This document shows positions 40,188-49,024 of a DNA stretch of 64,000 bases, piece after piece (positions within the stretch are counted from its first letter, which is position 1; every line of letters starts with the position of its first letter). Origin of the DNA: Aerococcus viridans (GTDB lineage Bacteria > Bacillota > Bacilli > Lactobacillales > Aerococcaceae); the NCBI RefSeq assembly GCF_001543285.1, contig NZ_CP014164.1, positions 1,240,001-1,304,000 of the forward strand, written 5' to 3'. Under the pieces are notes generated by a model. The model saw only the letters and a list, made by a program, of their open reading frames with translations, was not told the origin of the DNA and made no database searches. Made by a program: the position numbers and the translations under genes.

Positions 40188-41018
40188 TTATTCAATAATG
40201 ATTGCATCTAAAGTTGCCATATCAGCTTCAGAAATTTCAAAATCTAATTCAGCATTGGCAAGAATGTATTCTTCGTGAACTGATTTTGGTAGAATGATGT
40301 GACCTTTTTGCAAAGGATAACGGTAGCATAACTGCGGTACGGATACACCGTACTTATCTGCAATCGCCTTAATATCTTCGTTGCCTAATAAGCGACCTGT
40401 ACCTAATGATGAATAAGCTTCAACGATGATGTCGTTAGCTTCACAATAAGATACAATATCGTCTTGCGTATAGCCGATGTGGTACTTGATTTGGTTTACA
40501 ACAGGTTTAATATTTGTGTTTTCAATTAAGTGTTGTAAGTCGTCTGCGTTAAAGTTTGAAACCCCGATTGCACGGACTAAGCCTTTATCATACAATTCCT
40601 CTAAAGCTCGCCATACTTGGATATTTTCTTCATAGAAGCTTGGACGTTTGTCATCAGTTCTTGAGAAAAAGCGCCATGGCGTCGGACAGTGTACTAACAA
40701 TAAATCAATATAATCAGTGTCTAAATCTTTTAATTCTTGGTAGAAGTTGTCCATAGCCGCTTCATAAGTTTTCGATTCCCCGCGAACCTTAGTTGTGATG
40801 AAGATATCTTCACGGTTAACGCCAGAAGATTTAATCCCTTCACCAATCCCTTTAGCGTTTCCGTAAGCATGGGCACCGTCAATGTGTTTGTAGCCATTGT
40901 CTAGAGCAAAACGAACTGAGCTCACTGCCTCAGCGGTCGGTGTTTGCCAAGTCCCTAATGCGATTTGTGGGACTTCTACCCCATTATTTAAGGTTAATGT
41001 TTGATTTAATAAATTCAT
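40188..41018 (-). CDS. Aldo/keto reductase
   Basis: 276 residues, (beta/alpha)8 barrel, prokaryotic AKR5-like. Catalytic tetrad visible: Asp in HIDGAHAYGN with Tyr five residues on, Lys in FITTKVRG, His in LLLVHCPTPW. NADPH site near IILPKSVHEE. Reduces aldehydes/ketones such as 2,5-diketogluconate or methylglyoxal; substrate unknown. Preceded by AAGGGGAA. Confidence 0.92.
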   Translation of the reverse strand: MNLLNQTLTLNNGVEVPQIALGTWQTPTAEAVSSVRFALDNGYKHIDGAHAYGNAKGIGEGIKSSGVNREDIFITTKVRGESKTYEAAMDNFYQELKDLDTDYIDLLLVHCPTPWRFFSRTDDKRPSFYEENIQVWRALEELYDKGLVRAIGVSNFNADDLQHLIENTNIKPVVNQIKYHIGYTQDDIVSYCEANDIIVEAYSSLGTGRLLGNEDIKAIADKYGVSVPQLCYRYPLQKGHIILPKSVHEEYILANAELDFEISEADMATLDAIIIE

Positions 41019-41142
41019 GTAATTTCCCCTTAATACGTATTCAGTTTACACTGTACCTACATTATAATTGGAAAATTTTAGACCACCAAATAAAAGCTCT
41101 TACCTCGTGATAAGATAAGAGCTTTAGCTTTAAAAAATTATT

Positions 41143-42501
41143 TTAGTTTTTAAGTGATTGAATTGGCGCTGGAATACGACCACCACGGTTGATAAAGGTA
41201 TTTGGAGAAGTTCTATTGACTTGCATAACAGAAGCTTCACCAAACAAACCACCAAAGTTCAAGACTTCATCATCACGACGACCGATAGCTGGAATTACTC
41301 GAACAGCTGTTGTTTTAGAATTGATCATCCCAATGGCTGCTTCATCAGCAATAATCGCTGAAATAATTTCAGGCGTTGTATCACCAGGTATGACGATCAT
41401 ATCTAAACCAACTGAACATACTGCCGTCATAGACATTAAAGTTTCAAGATTTAAAGTACCGTTAGCAGCAGCAGCAATCATCCCTGCATCCTCACTAACT
41501 GGAATGAAGGCACCTGATAAACCACCAACATTTGATGATGCCATGATACCACCTTTTTTAACTGCATCATTAAGCATAGCTAGAGTCGCTACTGATCCAT
41601 GGGCACCTACTTGATCTAAACCAATTTCTTCTAGGATATGAGCTACAGAATCACCAACAGCTGGCGTAGGCGCTAATGACAAGTCTACGATACCAAAGGG
41701 TACACCAAGCATGTTAGAGGCTTCTGTACCTACTAATTGGCCCATACGAGTGACTTTGAAAGCTGTTTGTTTAATCGTATCTGCCACTGTTTCAAGAGAT
41801 GCATCTTTTGGCAATTCTGCAAGTGCATTGCGGACAACACCTGGTCCAGAAACCCCAACGTTGATCACAACATCCGGCTCCCCTTGACCGTGGAAGGCAC
41901 CGGCCATAAATGGATTGTCTTCAACTGCATTACAAAAGACGACTATCTTAGAGGCCCCCATGCTTTCGTTTTCTTGGGTTAATTCAGCTGCTTTACGGAC
42001 AACTTCACCCATGATTTTAACAGCATCCATGTTGATTCCTGCACGTGTTGACCCAATATTAACGGATGAACAAACGTGGTCTGTTTCAGCCATGGCTTGG
42101 GGAATTGATTCGATTAAAGCTCGGTCCCCAGCAGAAAATCCTTTATGCACTAAGGCTGTATACCCACCGATATAATTGACACCAACTGCATTGGCTGCCT
42201 TATCTAAGATATGGGCGTATTTTAACGGGTCACCACCTGAAGCCGCTAATAATTGCGAAATTGGCGTTACAGCAATACGCTTATTAACGATTGGTATCCC
42301 GTATTTCTCTTCAATTTCTTCACCAGTTTTTACCAAGTCTTTGGCAACTGTAGTGATTTTATCGTATACCTTTTGGCAGGCACGGTCGATATCTGGATCT
42401 GCACAGTCAATCAGTGAAATCCCCATTGTAATTGTTCGAATATCTAAATTGTTGTCTTTAATCATCGAAACTGTTTCAATGATATTATTCATTTCTAGCA
42501 T
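41143..42501 (-). CDS. PFL family protein (UPF0210/DUF711)
   Basis: 452 residues. Recognised by [25 protein letters not shown] at the N-terminus (shown in part) and the glycine-rich middle [15 protein letters not shown]. Related in fold to glycyl radical pyruvate formate-lyases but without a C-terminal Gly radical motif; function unknown. Always paired with the small ACT-domain gene immediately upstream, as here (21 bp). Start follows GAGGAGA. Confidence 0.92.
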   Translation of the reverse strand: MLEMNNIIETVSMIKDNNLDIRTITMGISLIDCADPDIDRACQKVYDKITTVAKDLVKTGEEIEEKYGIPIVNKRIAVTPISQLLAASGGDPLKYAHILDKAANAVGVNYIGGYTALVHKGFSAGDRALIESIPQAMAETDHVCSSVNIGSTRAGINMDAVKIMGEVVRKAAELTQENESMGASKIVVFCNAVEDNPFMAGAFHGQGEPDVVINVGVSGPGVVRNALAELPKDASLETVADTIKQTAFKVTRMGQLVGTEASNMLGVPFGIVDLSLAPTPAVGDSVAHILEEIGLDQVGAHGSVATLAMLNDAVKKGGIMASSNVGGLSGAFIPVSEDAGMIAAAANGTLNLETLMSMTAVCSVGLDMIVIPGDTTPEIISAIIADEAAIGMINSKTTAVRVIPAIGRRDDEVLNFGGLFGEASVMQVNRTSPNTFINRGGRIPAPIQSLKN

Positions 42502-42522
42502 GTTTGTTTCTCCTCAACTGAC

Positions 42523-42786
42523 TTAAATTTTATGCATGGCATTAAAAATATCTTCGTGCATTACATAAACTTCCATCGCAGTTAATGCATCTTTAATTTC
42601 TTTTTTAAAGTCCTCAAATTCAACGCTTAAACCATCAATATTGACGATCATCACCATGGTAAAAAGGTCTTGCATGATAGATTGCTCAACATCTACAATA
42701 TTTGCGTTTAATTCAGCACATTTAGTGGCTGCTTTCGCTAAAATACCAACCTTATCCTTACCAATTACTGTAATTACTGCTTGCAT
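42523..42786 (-). CDS. ACT domain protein (UPF0237)
   Basis: 87 residues, one ACT fold: AVITVIGKDKVGILAKAAT, then NIVDVEQSIMQDLFTMVMIV. Binds a small ligand, probably an amino acid, in other ACT proteins; here ligand unknown. Conserved partner of the downstream DUF711 gene, so the two likely function together, with the ACT protein as ligand-responsive regulator (inference). Confidence 0.93.
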   Translation of the reverse strand: MQAVITVIGKDKVGILAKAATKCAELNANIVDVEQSIMQDLFTMVMIVNIDGLSVEFEDFKKEIKDALTAMEVYVMHEDIFNAMHKI

Positions 42787-43075
42787 ATTATCCCATCCTT
42801 CAATTGATTTATCCCCGTATTTAATGCAAATCCAACTGACAACTTAAATAAGTTCCTTGTTTTATCTTTTGCCAAGTACAGTTGTCTCTTGAACAAAATA
42901 AACAAAATCTCATCCTATTATAATCTATGCCATTTGAAAACAAAATCAAAAGATGACATTCTCACAAAAAAGCTGACATTTTAAGAGGAATTCGATACAA
43001 AATCAATCACTTATTGCATTTTACTAAATTCATTCTAGTAAAGGTACAGTCAGGCTCACGCTTATTAGCAATCCT

Positions 43076-44452
43076 CTACCTACTGCTATTATTCGTAATC
43101 AACGCCTCTGTCCAGGCAGTCTCCAAATAATCCTCATAGATAAAATCTTCTGTATAAGTCATCATCCGGTCATGGATAGTCTCAACCCAAGCCGCTTGAT
43201 CATTATCTTGTCCCTTATACACTGCTAGTGGGACACTTTCATATGAAGTCTCATTAGCTGTTCCTGAGAAATAAGTCGGCATGAACTTCCCGGCGCTCAC
43301 TTGAACTTCACCGTTCTCATCACGCTCAAAAGTCACCTCATGAATGCCCCCAAGTTTATTATCATCCGCAACTTGACCAGTCATAAATGAAGCTTGCGAA
43401 TAAATCACATATGTATCCTTGTCATTCAACCAATTCACGGGCTGTAAATCATGTGGGTGTCCACCAATCACCAATTTTACACCAGCATCTGCCAAGGCCT
43501 GGGTTACAGCGATTTGTTCACCATCCGGCAAAGTCCCGTATTCAGTCCCCAAATGTAAGGATACAACAACCGCATCCACTTGGTCATTCAATGCCGCTAC
43601 GTCTTCAAGCATCACTGGTAAATCCGCATAGTTAACCACCCACGGCTCATCTTCAGGCGGAACCATGCCGTTGGTCCCATAAGTATAAGCCAGAAAGCCC
43701 AACTTAATCCCATTTTTCTCGACAATCCTTGCCGTGTCATGGTCTTCTTGACTACGAAAAGCCCCGTAATACATGAGCCCAGCCTCATCCAAATAATCCA
43801 TAGTGATGTAGGCTCCGTCCGCAAAGTGGTCCAGCGTATGGTTGGTCGCAGTTGATACACCGTCAATACCAGCCCGCTTCAAAGACCCCAGAATGGACGA
43901 TGGCATATTAAAATTCGGATAAGTCGCCACCGGCAATTCAGGATAGGCCGCAGGAATCTCCAGGTTGGCCACTGTAAAATCTGCATAAGATGTAAATGGC
44001 GCAATTTTAGCAATCATAGGGTCAAAATTATAGTCCGAAACTCCCAAATCAACTGCCGTTTCCCCACTATTCGAACCATAAGCAATCAAATTGTCTCCAG
44101 TTAGAGCACCCACATCCTGTAGTGAAGCCGTTTGATCCGCAAACACCTCCGCTGCCGTATCCGCAGTTGCCGTCACCTCCGAATGAATCAAAACATCACC
44201 AACCGACCGCAAGACAAACGTTCCATCCTCACCCTGCCACTGGTCCTCAGTTTCCTTAGTCGGCAGATTTGACAAAAAAGACGGCACTTGTATGGCTGGC
44301 GTATCCTTACCCGCTTGTTCATCCCCATTTTCATTGGCGTTATTTGGTGAAACAATCCCATTGTAGGCAAGTGCAATGCCCACTAGACAGGTTAGTCCAA
44401 TAGCTATCATCATCAGTAATATTCGGTTACCCTGGCTTAATTTATTCTTCAT
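43076..44452 (-). CDS. CapA family metallophosphatase-like protein
   Basis: 458 residues with N-terminal signal anchor (about 10-30) and an extracellular domain. CapA/PgsA signatures: FVLRSVGDVLIHSEV (metal Asp), ADFTVANLEIP, TATNHTLDHFADGA (Asn-His), VVVSLHLGTEY and VIGGHPHDLQPV. PgsA-type proteins take part in polyglutamate capsule formation, but no pgsB/pgsC genes are nearby, so here it may act on another cell-surface polymer. Monocistronic. Confidence 0.88.
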   Translation of the reverse strand: MKNKLSQGNRILLMMIAIGLTCLVGIALAYNGIVSPNNANENGDEQAGKDTPAIQVPSFLSNLPTKETEDQWQGEDGTFVLRSVGDVLIHSEVTATADTAAEVFADQTASLQDVGALTGDNLIAYGSNSGETAVDLGVSDYNFDPMIAKIAPFTSYADFTVANLEIPAAYPELPVATYPNFNMPSSILGSLKRAGIDGVSTATNHTLDHFADGAYITMDYLDEAGLMYYGAFRSQEDHDTARIVEKNGIKLGFLAYTYGTNGMVPPEDEPWVVNYADLPVMLEDVAALNDQVDAVVVSLHLGTEYGTLPDGEQIAVTQALADAGVKLVIGGHPHDLQPVNWLNDKDTYVIYSQASFMTGQVADDNKLGGIHEVTFERDENGEVQVSAGKFMPTYFSGTANETSYESVPLAVYKGQDNDQAAWVETIHDRMMTYTEDFIYEDYLETAWTEALITNNSSR

Positions 44453-44529
44453 CTAAATCCAACACCTTCCCAATTCATTATATTAATGATAATGGAAGAG
44501 TTTTTAAACAACAAGGTAAAATGGATTTC

Positions 44530-44620
44530 AGCAAAGCACCTTAGCTCAACGACTAAGGCATCCAGGTCTTGAGCTGGTCTTTCGAGCTCGCCTGAATAGC
44601 GATATCTACTATTATAAAAT
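44530..44620. other. Structured GC-richer intergenic patch
   Basis: Contains consecutive small hairpins CCTTAG-CTCAACGA-CTAAGG and CCAG-GTCTTGAG-CTGG, then GAGCTCG. Distinct in composition from the flanks and lies between ccpA terminator and capA start. Could be a small RNA, a repeat or a mobile-element scar. Confidence 0.3.
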
Positions 44621-44631
44621 GAAAATTTAAA

Positions 44632-44666
44632 AAGGACCTTCAAAGTATTTCGCTTTGGAGGTCCTT
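44632..44666 (-). terminator. Terminator of ccpA
   Basis: AAGGACCTTCAAAG (44632-44645) pairs with CTTTGGAGGTCCTT (44653-44666), one mismatch, tight loop; minus-strand tail TTTTTAAATTTT. Confidence 0.85.
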
Positions 44667-44672
44667 ATCTAT

Positions 44673-45674
44673 TTATGCATCCTTAGTTGAATCACGTAAA
44701 ATAAATTTATGTGGTAAGGTTACATGGTTTTCGATTTCTTCTTCTTTGTTCATCAATTTTGTTAGGATACGCATTGAAACGGCACCAATATCATATAAAG
44801 GTGGTTCAATTGACGTTAAAGTTGGACGAACAACTTCAGTTAAAGCCGTGTTGTTTGATGTCACAATAGCAAATTCTTCTGGTACCTTCACACCATTATC
44901 CACCATATGGTTGGTTACTTTAACAGCTAACTCATCACCGACGACAACGATACCGTCAGCTTTTGAATCAAGGATTTGTTGGGCAATGTCTTCACCGTTT
45001 TTGAAACGAGAGTCTTGCACTTCAAATAATAATGATTCGTCCAATTCTTTACCAGCTTCTTCTAAAGCTTTTAAGTACCCATTGTAACGGTCCAGGTTAT
45101 TGGTAAAGTAGGGTTTAGCCGCTAGGTAACCAATGTTTTTATATCCTTGTGCAAATAAACCTGAAACAGCTTCATAGAAAGCTTGTGTGTAGTCGATATT
45201 TACAGAAGGAATTTCACCTTTATGATCGTTTAAACCAGCTAATACAAACGGTGTGTTTGTACGGTTGATTTCTTCACGAACAGAGTCAGATAATTGGTGA
45301 CCCATGTAGATAACACCATCTACTTGTTTGGCTAAGATATTAGAAAGAACTTGTGATTCTTTTTTATTATCTGCATTGTCTAGGATAATGTTGTATTTAT
45401 ACATTGAGGCAATATCATCAATCCCCAAAGCTAAAGCACTAAAGAAATTGTTTGTGATATCTGGTAATAATACCCCAACTGTTGTCGTTTTTTTACTTGC
45501 TAATCCACGTGCGACCGCATTTGGACGGTAGTCTAGTCGTTTAATTACATCTAATACTTTTGCACGCGTTGAAGGTTTAACATTCGTGTTACCATTTACG
45601 ACACGAGAAACTGTAGCCATAGATACTTGTGCTTCACGTGCAACATCATAGATCGTAACAGTTTGTTTTTCCAT
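44673..45674 (-). CDS. ccpA: Catabolite control protein A
   Basis: 333 residues. LacI/GalR regulator: helix-turn-helix VTIYDVAREAQVSMATVSRV (start region), hinge YRPNAVARGLASKKT, periplasmic-binding-like core, and end LPHKFILRDSTKDA close to other CcpA proteins. With HPr-Ser46-P it binds cre sites to control carbon metabolism in low-GC Gram positives. Start ATG 45672-45674 is 8 bases after AAGGAG; an ATG two codons upstream is too near. Promoter with -35 overlapped by a perfect cre: auto-repression expected. The ytxG-ytxH-ccpA neighbourhood is conserved with Bacillus, here split by an IS. Confidence 0.95.
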   Translation of the reverse strand: MEKQTVTIYDVAREAQVSMATVSRVVNGNTNVKPSTRAKVLDVIKRLDYRPNAVARGLASKKTTTVGVLLPDITNNFFSALALGIDDIASMYKYNIILDNADNKKESQVLSNILAKQVDGVIYMGHQLSDSVREEINRTNTPFVLAGLNDHKGEIPSVNIDYTQAFYEAVSGLFAQGYKNIGYLAAKPYFTNNLDRYNGYLKALEEAGKELDESLLFEVQDSRFKNGEDIAQQILDSKADGIVVVGDELAVKVTNHMVDNGVKVPEEFAIVTSNNTALTEVVRPTLTSIEPPLYDIGAVSMRILTKLMNKEEEIENHVTLPHKFILRDSTKDA

Positions 45675-45726
45675 CTTCATCGCTCCTTTTTAAATTTTTA
45701 AATTGATTTTCATGCTTACAACGCCA

Positions 45727-45755
45727 AATATAGCACTAAAAAGTTATATTTGCAA
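45727..45755 (-). promoter_or_regulatory. Promoter of ccpA
   Basis: Minus strand: -35 TTGCAA (45750-45755), 17-bp spacer, -10 TATATT (45727-45732) with TGC extension. Confidence 0.75.
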
Positions 45756-45764
45756 GCGTTTTCT
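45751..45764. promoter_or_regulatory. cre site (CcpA operator) in the ccpA promoter
   Basis: TGCAAGCGTTTTCT matches the cre consensus TGNAANCGNWNNCW at every fixed position and overlaps the -35 box, implying negative autoregulation. Confidence 0.82.
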
Positions 45765-45964
45765 TTGCGGCAGTGACTGCTTTCATTCACATTTTCATAT
45801 TCTATCAGTATTTGACTTGTTTAACAAGTCATTTTCATAAAAACGTGCAAAATTTGCATGATTTTTACAAATCACCACAAAAATTGCCTACAAGTATTGG
45901 GTCTCCGACTTTTGGTGTGGATGAGAAATCATTCAAACCTATTTTGTATAAAAACACAAAAAGA

Positions 45965-46029
45965 CATATGAATATTTCCTATGCTAAAATTTAAGCGTCT
46001 AAACCAAAATTAGAAAGGAAATTCATATG
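45965..46029 (+). promoter_or_regulatory. Inverted repeat able to mask the transposase start; internal promoter
   Basis: CATATGAATATTTCC (45965-45979) is complementary to GGAAATTCATATG (46017-46029), which contains the ribosome-binding GGA and the ATG. Between the arms lies an extended -10 TGCTAAAAT (TAAAAT 45985-45990); a transcript from it would start near 45997, lacking the left arm. Confidence 0.6.
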
Positions 46030-47352
46030 TTTCAGAACGATAATATCAGACTTTTACTAAACATTAAGGATACTAACATCACATTTAACGAAGAAAATTG
46101 GATTCAAGAGCGTAATATTAAAGGAATAAATGTAAAAGTTTTTACTGGCACGTTAACCTACAAGCCCAAGGCTTGCCCTAAATGTGGTTGTGTAAATGAC
46201 CCTTCTATCGTTAAAGATGGGTTTATGACGTCCAGGATCACGTGGTTACGCCAATCCAATACACCAACCTATCTAGAGCTTAAGAAGCAACGCTTCTGGT
46301 GTCATGAATGCGATGAGCGCTTCATTGCTCATACCAGTGAGGTTGCACGTAATTGTCATATCGCTAAACAAGTGAAGCAATCTGTTTTAGTTGAGGCTGC
46401 AGATACGATTTCAAACAAGGATCTCGCTCGTAGGCACTGTATCTCAGATAATACTAGTAGACGAATTATTAATCGCTTTATGGATGACTATTTTCGTCGC
46501 AATCGCACAAAACTAGCGAAACACATGTGCTTCGTTGAGATCAAATCTACAAAACAAGCTGACAATCAAATGAGTTTTATTTTTAGTAATGAGGAGACTC
46601 ATGAAGTTCTTGGTATACTGCCCACTCGACAACTATACAAATTAAGAGAATACTTCCGCCAATTTAGTTTAAAAGAGCGCTCTGCTGTTGAAACCATTGT
46701 TGTTGATATGAATGCGCCTTATATGACTTTGGTTAGAGAAATGTTTCCAAACGCCAAAGTAATTATTGATCGTTTTCATATCATTCAATTGATTTCACGT
46801 TCTTTAAACAAAACGAGAGTTCAAGTAATGAATACTTTCAATATAAATAGAAATAATGGTGAAGATAAAAAAGAGTATCGCAAGCTGAAAAGTTTTTGGA
46901 AGCTTATCCTAAAGGATTTCAACGAAGTTGATTTTATAAATTATAGAAAACAACGTTTATTTAAAGGGAAAATGGTTTGTGATATGGATATTCTTGATCA
47001 TCTACTTTCTTTAGATGAGGATTTAACGGAAAATTACTGGGTATATCAAGCTTTACTAGAGGCTTCTAAAGAAAATAATATCGAAATGTTTCATGAGACT
47101 ATTACTGCAGAACGTCACCAAAATATCAGTAAATATATGCAAACCTCACTGAACATATTATTGAAGAATATAGCGTTTATCGCAAACACCTTCCATTACA
47201 AGACTAGATCAAACGCTAGTCTAGAAGGAAAAAATAATCGTATCAAAGTCATAAAACGTGTATCCTATGGATATCGAAATTTTTTCAATTTCAGAAATAG
47301 GGTGATGATTAGTTTCATTTTAAAACCGGGCAAGCCCGCTTCCCTTAATTAA
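46027..47352 (+). CDS. ISL3-family transposase
   Basis: 441 residues. N-terminal zinc-ribbon (CPKCGC near 47-52, CHEC near 94-97) followed by a helix-turn-helix, then the DDE domain: catalytic Asp in VVDMNAPYMTLVREMFP, second Asp in VIIDRFHIIQL, and Glu in NASLEGKNNRIKVIKR near the C-terminus. All three acidic residues are present, so the enzyme looks active. Ribosome-binding site AAAGGA overlaps the right arm of the upstream inverted repeat. AT-rich codon use differs slightly from neighbours, as usual for IS genes. Confidence 0.95.
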   Translation: MFQNDNIRLLLNIKDTNITFNEENWIQERNIKGINVKVFTGTLTYKPKACPKCGCVNDPSIVKDGFMTSRITWLRQSNTPTYLELKKQRFWCHECDERFIAHTSEVARNCHIAKQVKQSVLVEAADTISNKDLARRHCISDNTSRRIINRFMDDYFRRNRTKLAKHMCFVEIKSTKQADNQMSFIFSNEETHEVLGILPTRQLYKLREYFRQFSLKERSAVETIVVDMNAPYMTLVREMFPNAKVIIDRFHIIQLISRSLNKTRVQVMNTFNINRNNGEDKKEYRKLKSFWKLILKDFNEVDFINYRKQRLFKGKMVCDMDILDHLLSLDEDLTENYWVYQALLEASKENNIEMFHETITAERHQNISKYMQTSLNILLKNIAFIANTFHYKTRSNASLEGKNNRIKVIKRVSYGYRNFFNFRNRVMISFILKPGKPASLN

Positions 47353-47393
47353 ATAAACATGATACATCCCGCTCGCTATGTTCAAAGAAAAAA

Positions 47394-47513
47394 ACTGCAA
47401 GTGTACGTCCTTAGCCGTGAAAAAGCATGATATCGAGACCTTGGCTCGATATCAAGGCAGAGAGACCTTGGCTCTCGCCGGTGTCACGGCTCTTAAGGAA
47501 CGTACACAGCAGT
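47394..47513. other. Three-way-junction palindrome in the IS 3' region
   Basis: Outer stem: ACTGC + GTGTACGT + CTTA + CCGTGA (47394-47420) pairs with TCACGG + TTAAG + ACGTACAC + GCAGT (47484-47513). Inside are two hairpins with the same loop ACCTTGG: GATATCGAG/CTCGATATC (47429-47453) and GAGAG/CTCTC (47460-47476). Confidence 0.7.
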
Positions 47514-47571
47514 TCAAAGGACAAAAAAGATAGTTCTTCTTTTATCAAATCTCATTTAAAATAAAATAAAA

Positions 47572-47610
47572 AAGAAACTCAAATCCATATAAAATGAATT
47601 TAAGTTTCTT
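47572..47610. terminator. Hairpin near the right IS end
   Basis: AAGAAACTCAAAT (47572-47584) pairs with ATTTAAGTTTCTT (47598-47610), one mismatch. A- and T-rich flanks; it may end transposase transcripts and shield against incoming ones. Confidence 0.5.
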
Positions 47611-47709
47611 GCTTAAATTAAGCTATCCACATTAAATGTCGAAGAGCCCAAGTATTTCAACATCTCAAATACTTGTAGACAATCCTGTTTGATTTGCTTA
47701 AATCAGCAA

Positions 47710-48213
47710 TTATTTTTCTTTCACTTCTTCTACTTGTTGTTTCACTTTTTCAGCATCTTCTTTAAGTGGTTGTTCTTTAGCTGCTGCTTTATCAGTAGCA
47801 GCTTTCACTTCTTCAGTACCTTCCGCGACTTCAGTTTTTGCATCATCTGCTGCTTGGGCAGTCGTATTTTTGGCGTCTGCATAAGCATTTGCCACTTCAT
47901 CACGCGCTACTTGGTATTGTTTAGTGGCTTCAGTAGTTGCTTCGTTTAATTGTGCTTTTAAAACTTCAGCAGATTCTGATAAGTTCACGCGGATATCTTG
48001 CGCAGCGTCGCTAGCAGTTTGATACATTACGTTACCTTTTTCAGTGACGATATCAGCGTAGTCTAAAGCTGTATCACGAAGAACGTTTGCTTGTTGATTT
48101 AAGTCATCACGGAACTCGCGACCTGATTTTGGTGCGAATAATAATGCTGCTACAGCACCTGCAGTACCACCGATGATTGCACCTAATAAGAATGAACCTG
48201 TATTTCTAGACAT
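47710..48213 (-). CDS. YtxH-domain protein
   Basis: 167 residues. N-terminal glycine-rich membrane segment (SFLLGAIIGGTAGAVAALLF) followed by KSGREFRDDL, the YtxH signature, and a long charged, Ala/Glu/Lys-rich coiled coil. General stress type protein of unknown function in Firmicutes. Downstream of the ytxG homologue by 36 bp; ytxGH next to ccpA is a conserved neighbourhood. Confidence 0.85.
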   Translation of the reverse strand: MSRNTGSFLLGAIIGGTAGAVAALLFAPKSGREFRDDLNQQANVLRDTALDYADIVTEKGNVMYQTASDAAQDIRVNLSESAEVLKAQLNEATTEATKQYQVARDEVANAYADAKNTTAQAADDAKTEVAEGTEEVKAATDKAAAKEQPLKEDAEKVKQQVEEVKEK

Positions 48214-48249
48214 ATATATTTCCCTCTTTCTTTCAATTAATAATATTGA

Positions 48250-48792
48250 TTAGTATGGCTTAGATTGTGAACTTTCTTGCGCCTTGCGCACTTGGCGTTT
48301 TTGATATAAAGCTTTAGCTGATTGGCCCACTTTTTGAATACCAGTCACAGTTGGTTGTCCAGGTTTTACAACTTGCTCAGCAGTTACAGTAGTTGAACCA
48401 GTTTCAGTAGCACCTGTTGTTTTATCCTTAATATCATCTACCTTTGTTTGGGCCGTATTAGTAATATTTAGGACTAAGTTACGTGTAGAATCATTCACGT
48501 CTGAAACGGTTACCCCAATGTCCCCGATTGCTTTGAACAGTGGGTCCACTTGAGCTACTTTTCCATTCACATCATCTAATAAAACATTAGACTTATTGAG
48601 TAATCCTTGCACCTCAATTGATAATGCATCCACATCCTTGGTGACTACTTTAACTGTTTCATTCGCTTCATTAACAACACCTGTAACTTCCTTCATGGTT
48701 TTTGTTAGTTCACGTAAGAATAGAATAATGTAGATCACTAATGCCGCAAATGCTATTGCTGCGATTAAGCCCGCAATTTGGCCTCCGGTCAT
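48250..48792 (-). CDS. DUF948 protein (YtxG-like)
   Basis: 180 residues. Single N-terminal membrane helix (GQIAGLIAAIAFAALVIYII) and a coiled coil with DUF948 pattern LTKTMKEVTGVVNEAN. C-terminal 60 residues are polar and disordered. Function unknown; partner of YtxH. Confidence 0.87.
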   Translation of the reverse strand: MTGGQIAGLIAAIAFAALVIYIILFLRELTKTMKEVTGVVNEANETVKVVTKDVDALSIEVQGLLNKSNVLLDDVNGKVAQVDPLFKAIGDIGVTVSDVNDSTRNLVLNITNTAQTKVDDIKDKTTGATETGSTTVTAEQVVKPGQPTVTGIQKVGQSAKALYQKRQVRKAQESSQSKPY

Positions 48793-49024
48793 GTAAAAAT
48801 CACTCCTTCTCCATCTCTCATATCATTAAATATAAGATATTTAATATATAACTATAAGAATATTTTACCACACTATGAGAGGGCTTTACAAAAAATAACG
48901 CACTTATTTTAAGCTAAAAAATCCTACAACTTAAATATTGGTTAACCCTTTTGCAATTGGCTTTACAATAATTTCATCATTCGATACCATGAAGAACAAG
49001 GATTATATTGAAAGGATGATTTAT

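Larger units (their letters stand above)
45899..47648 (+). mobile_element. ISL3-family insertion sequence, 1750 bp, intact
   Basis: Bounded by imperfect inverted repeats: left begins GGGTCTCCGACTTTTGG, right (reversed) begins GGCTCTTCGACATTTAA; 18 of the first 24 positions agree, with GTGGAT shared at 19-24 region. It carries one full-length transposase gene and about 300 bp of structured non-coding sequence at the 3' end. Perfect target duplication and an uninterrupted frame indicate a recent, potentially active insertion, between the ytxH terminator and the ccpA promoter. Confidence 0.93.
45891..47656. repeat. 8-bp target-site duplication flanking the IS (CAAGTATT)
   Basis: CAAGTATT occurs at 45891-45898 and 47649-47656, exactly bordering the IS ends. 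Eight bp is the length expected for ISL3-family elements. Confidence 0.9.

Noticed and set aside
41189..41614. 141-codon plus-strand frame opposite the DUF711 gene
   Set aside because: Antisense shadow of a strongly conserved gene; no start signal.
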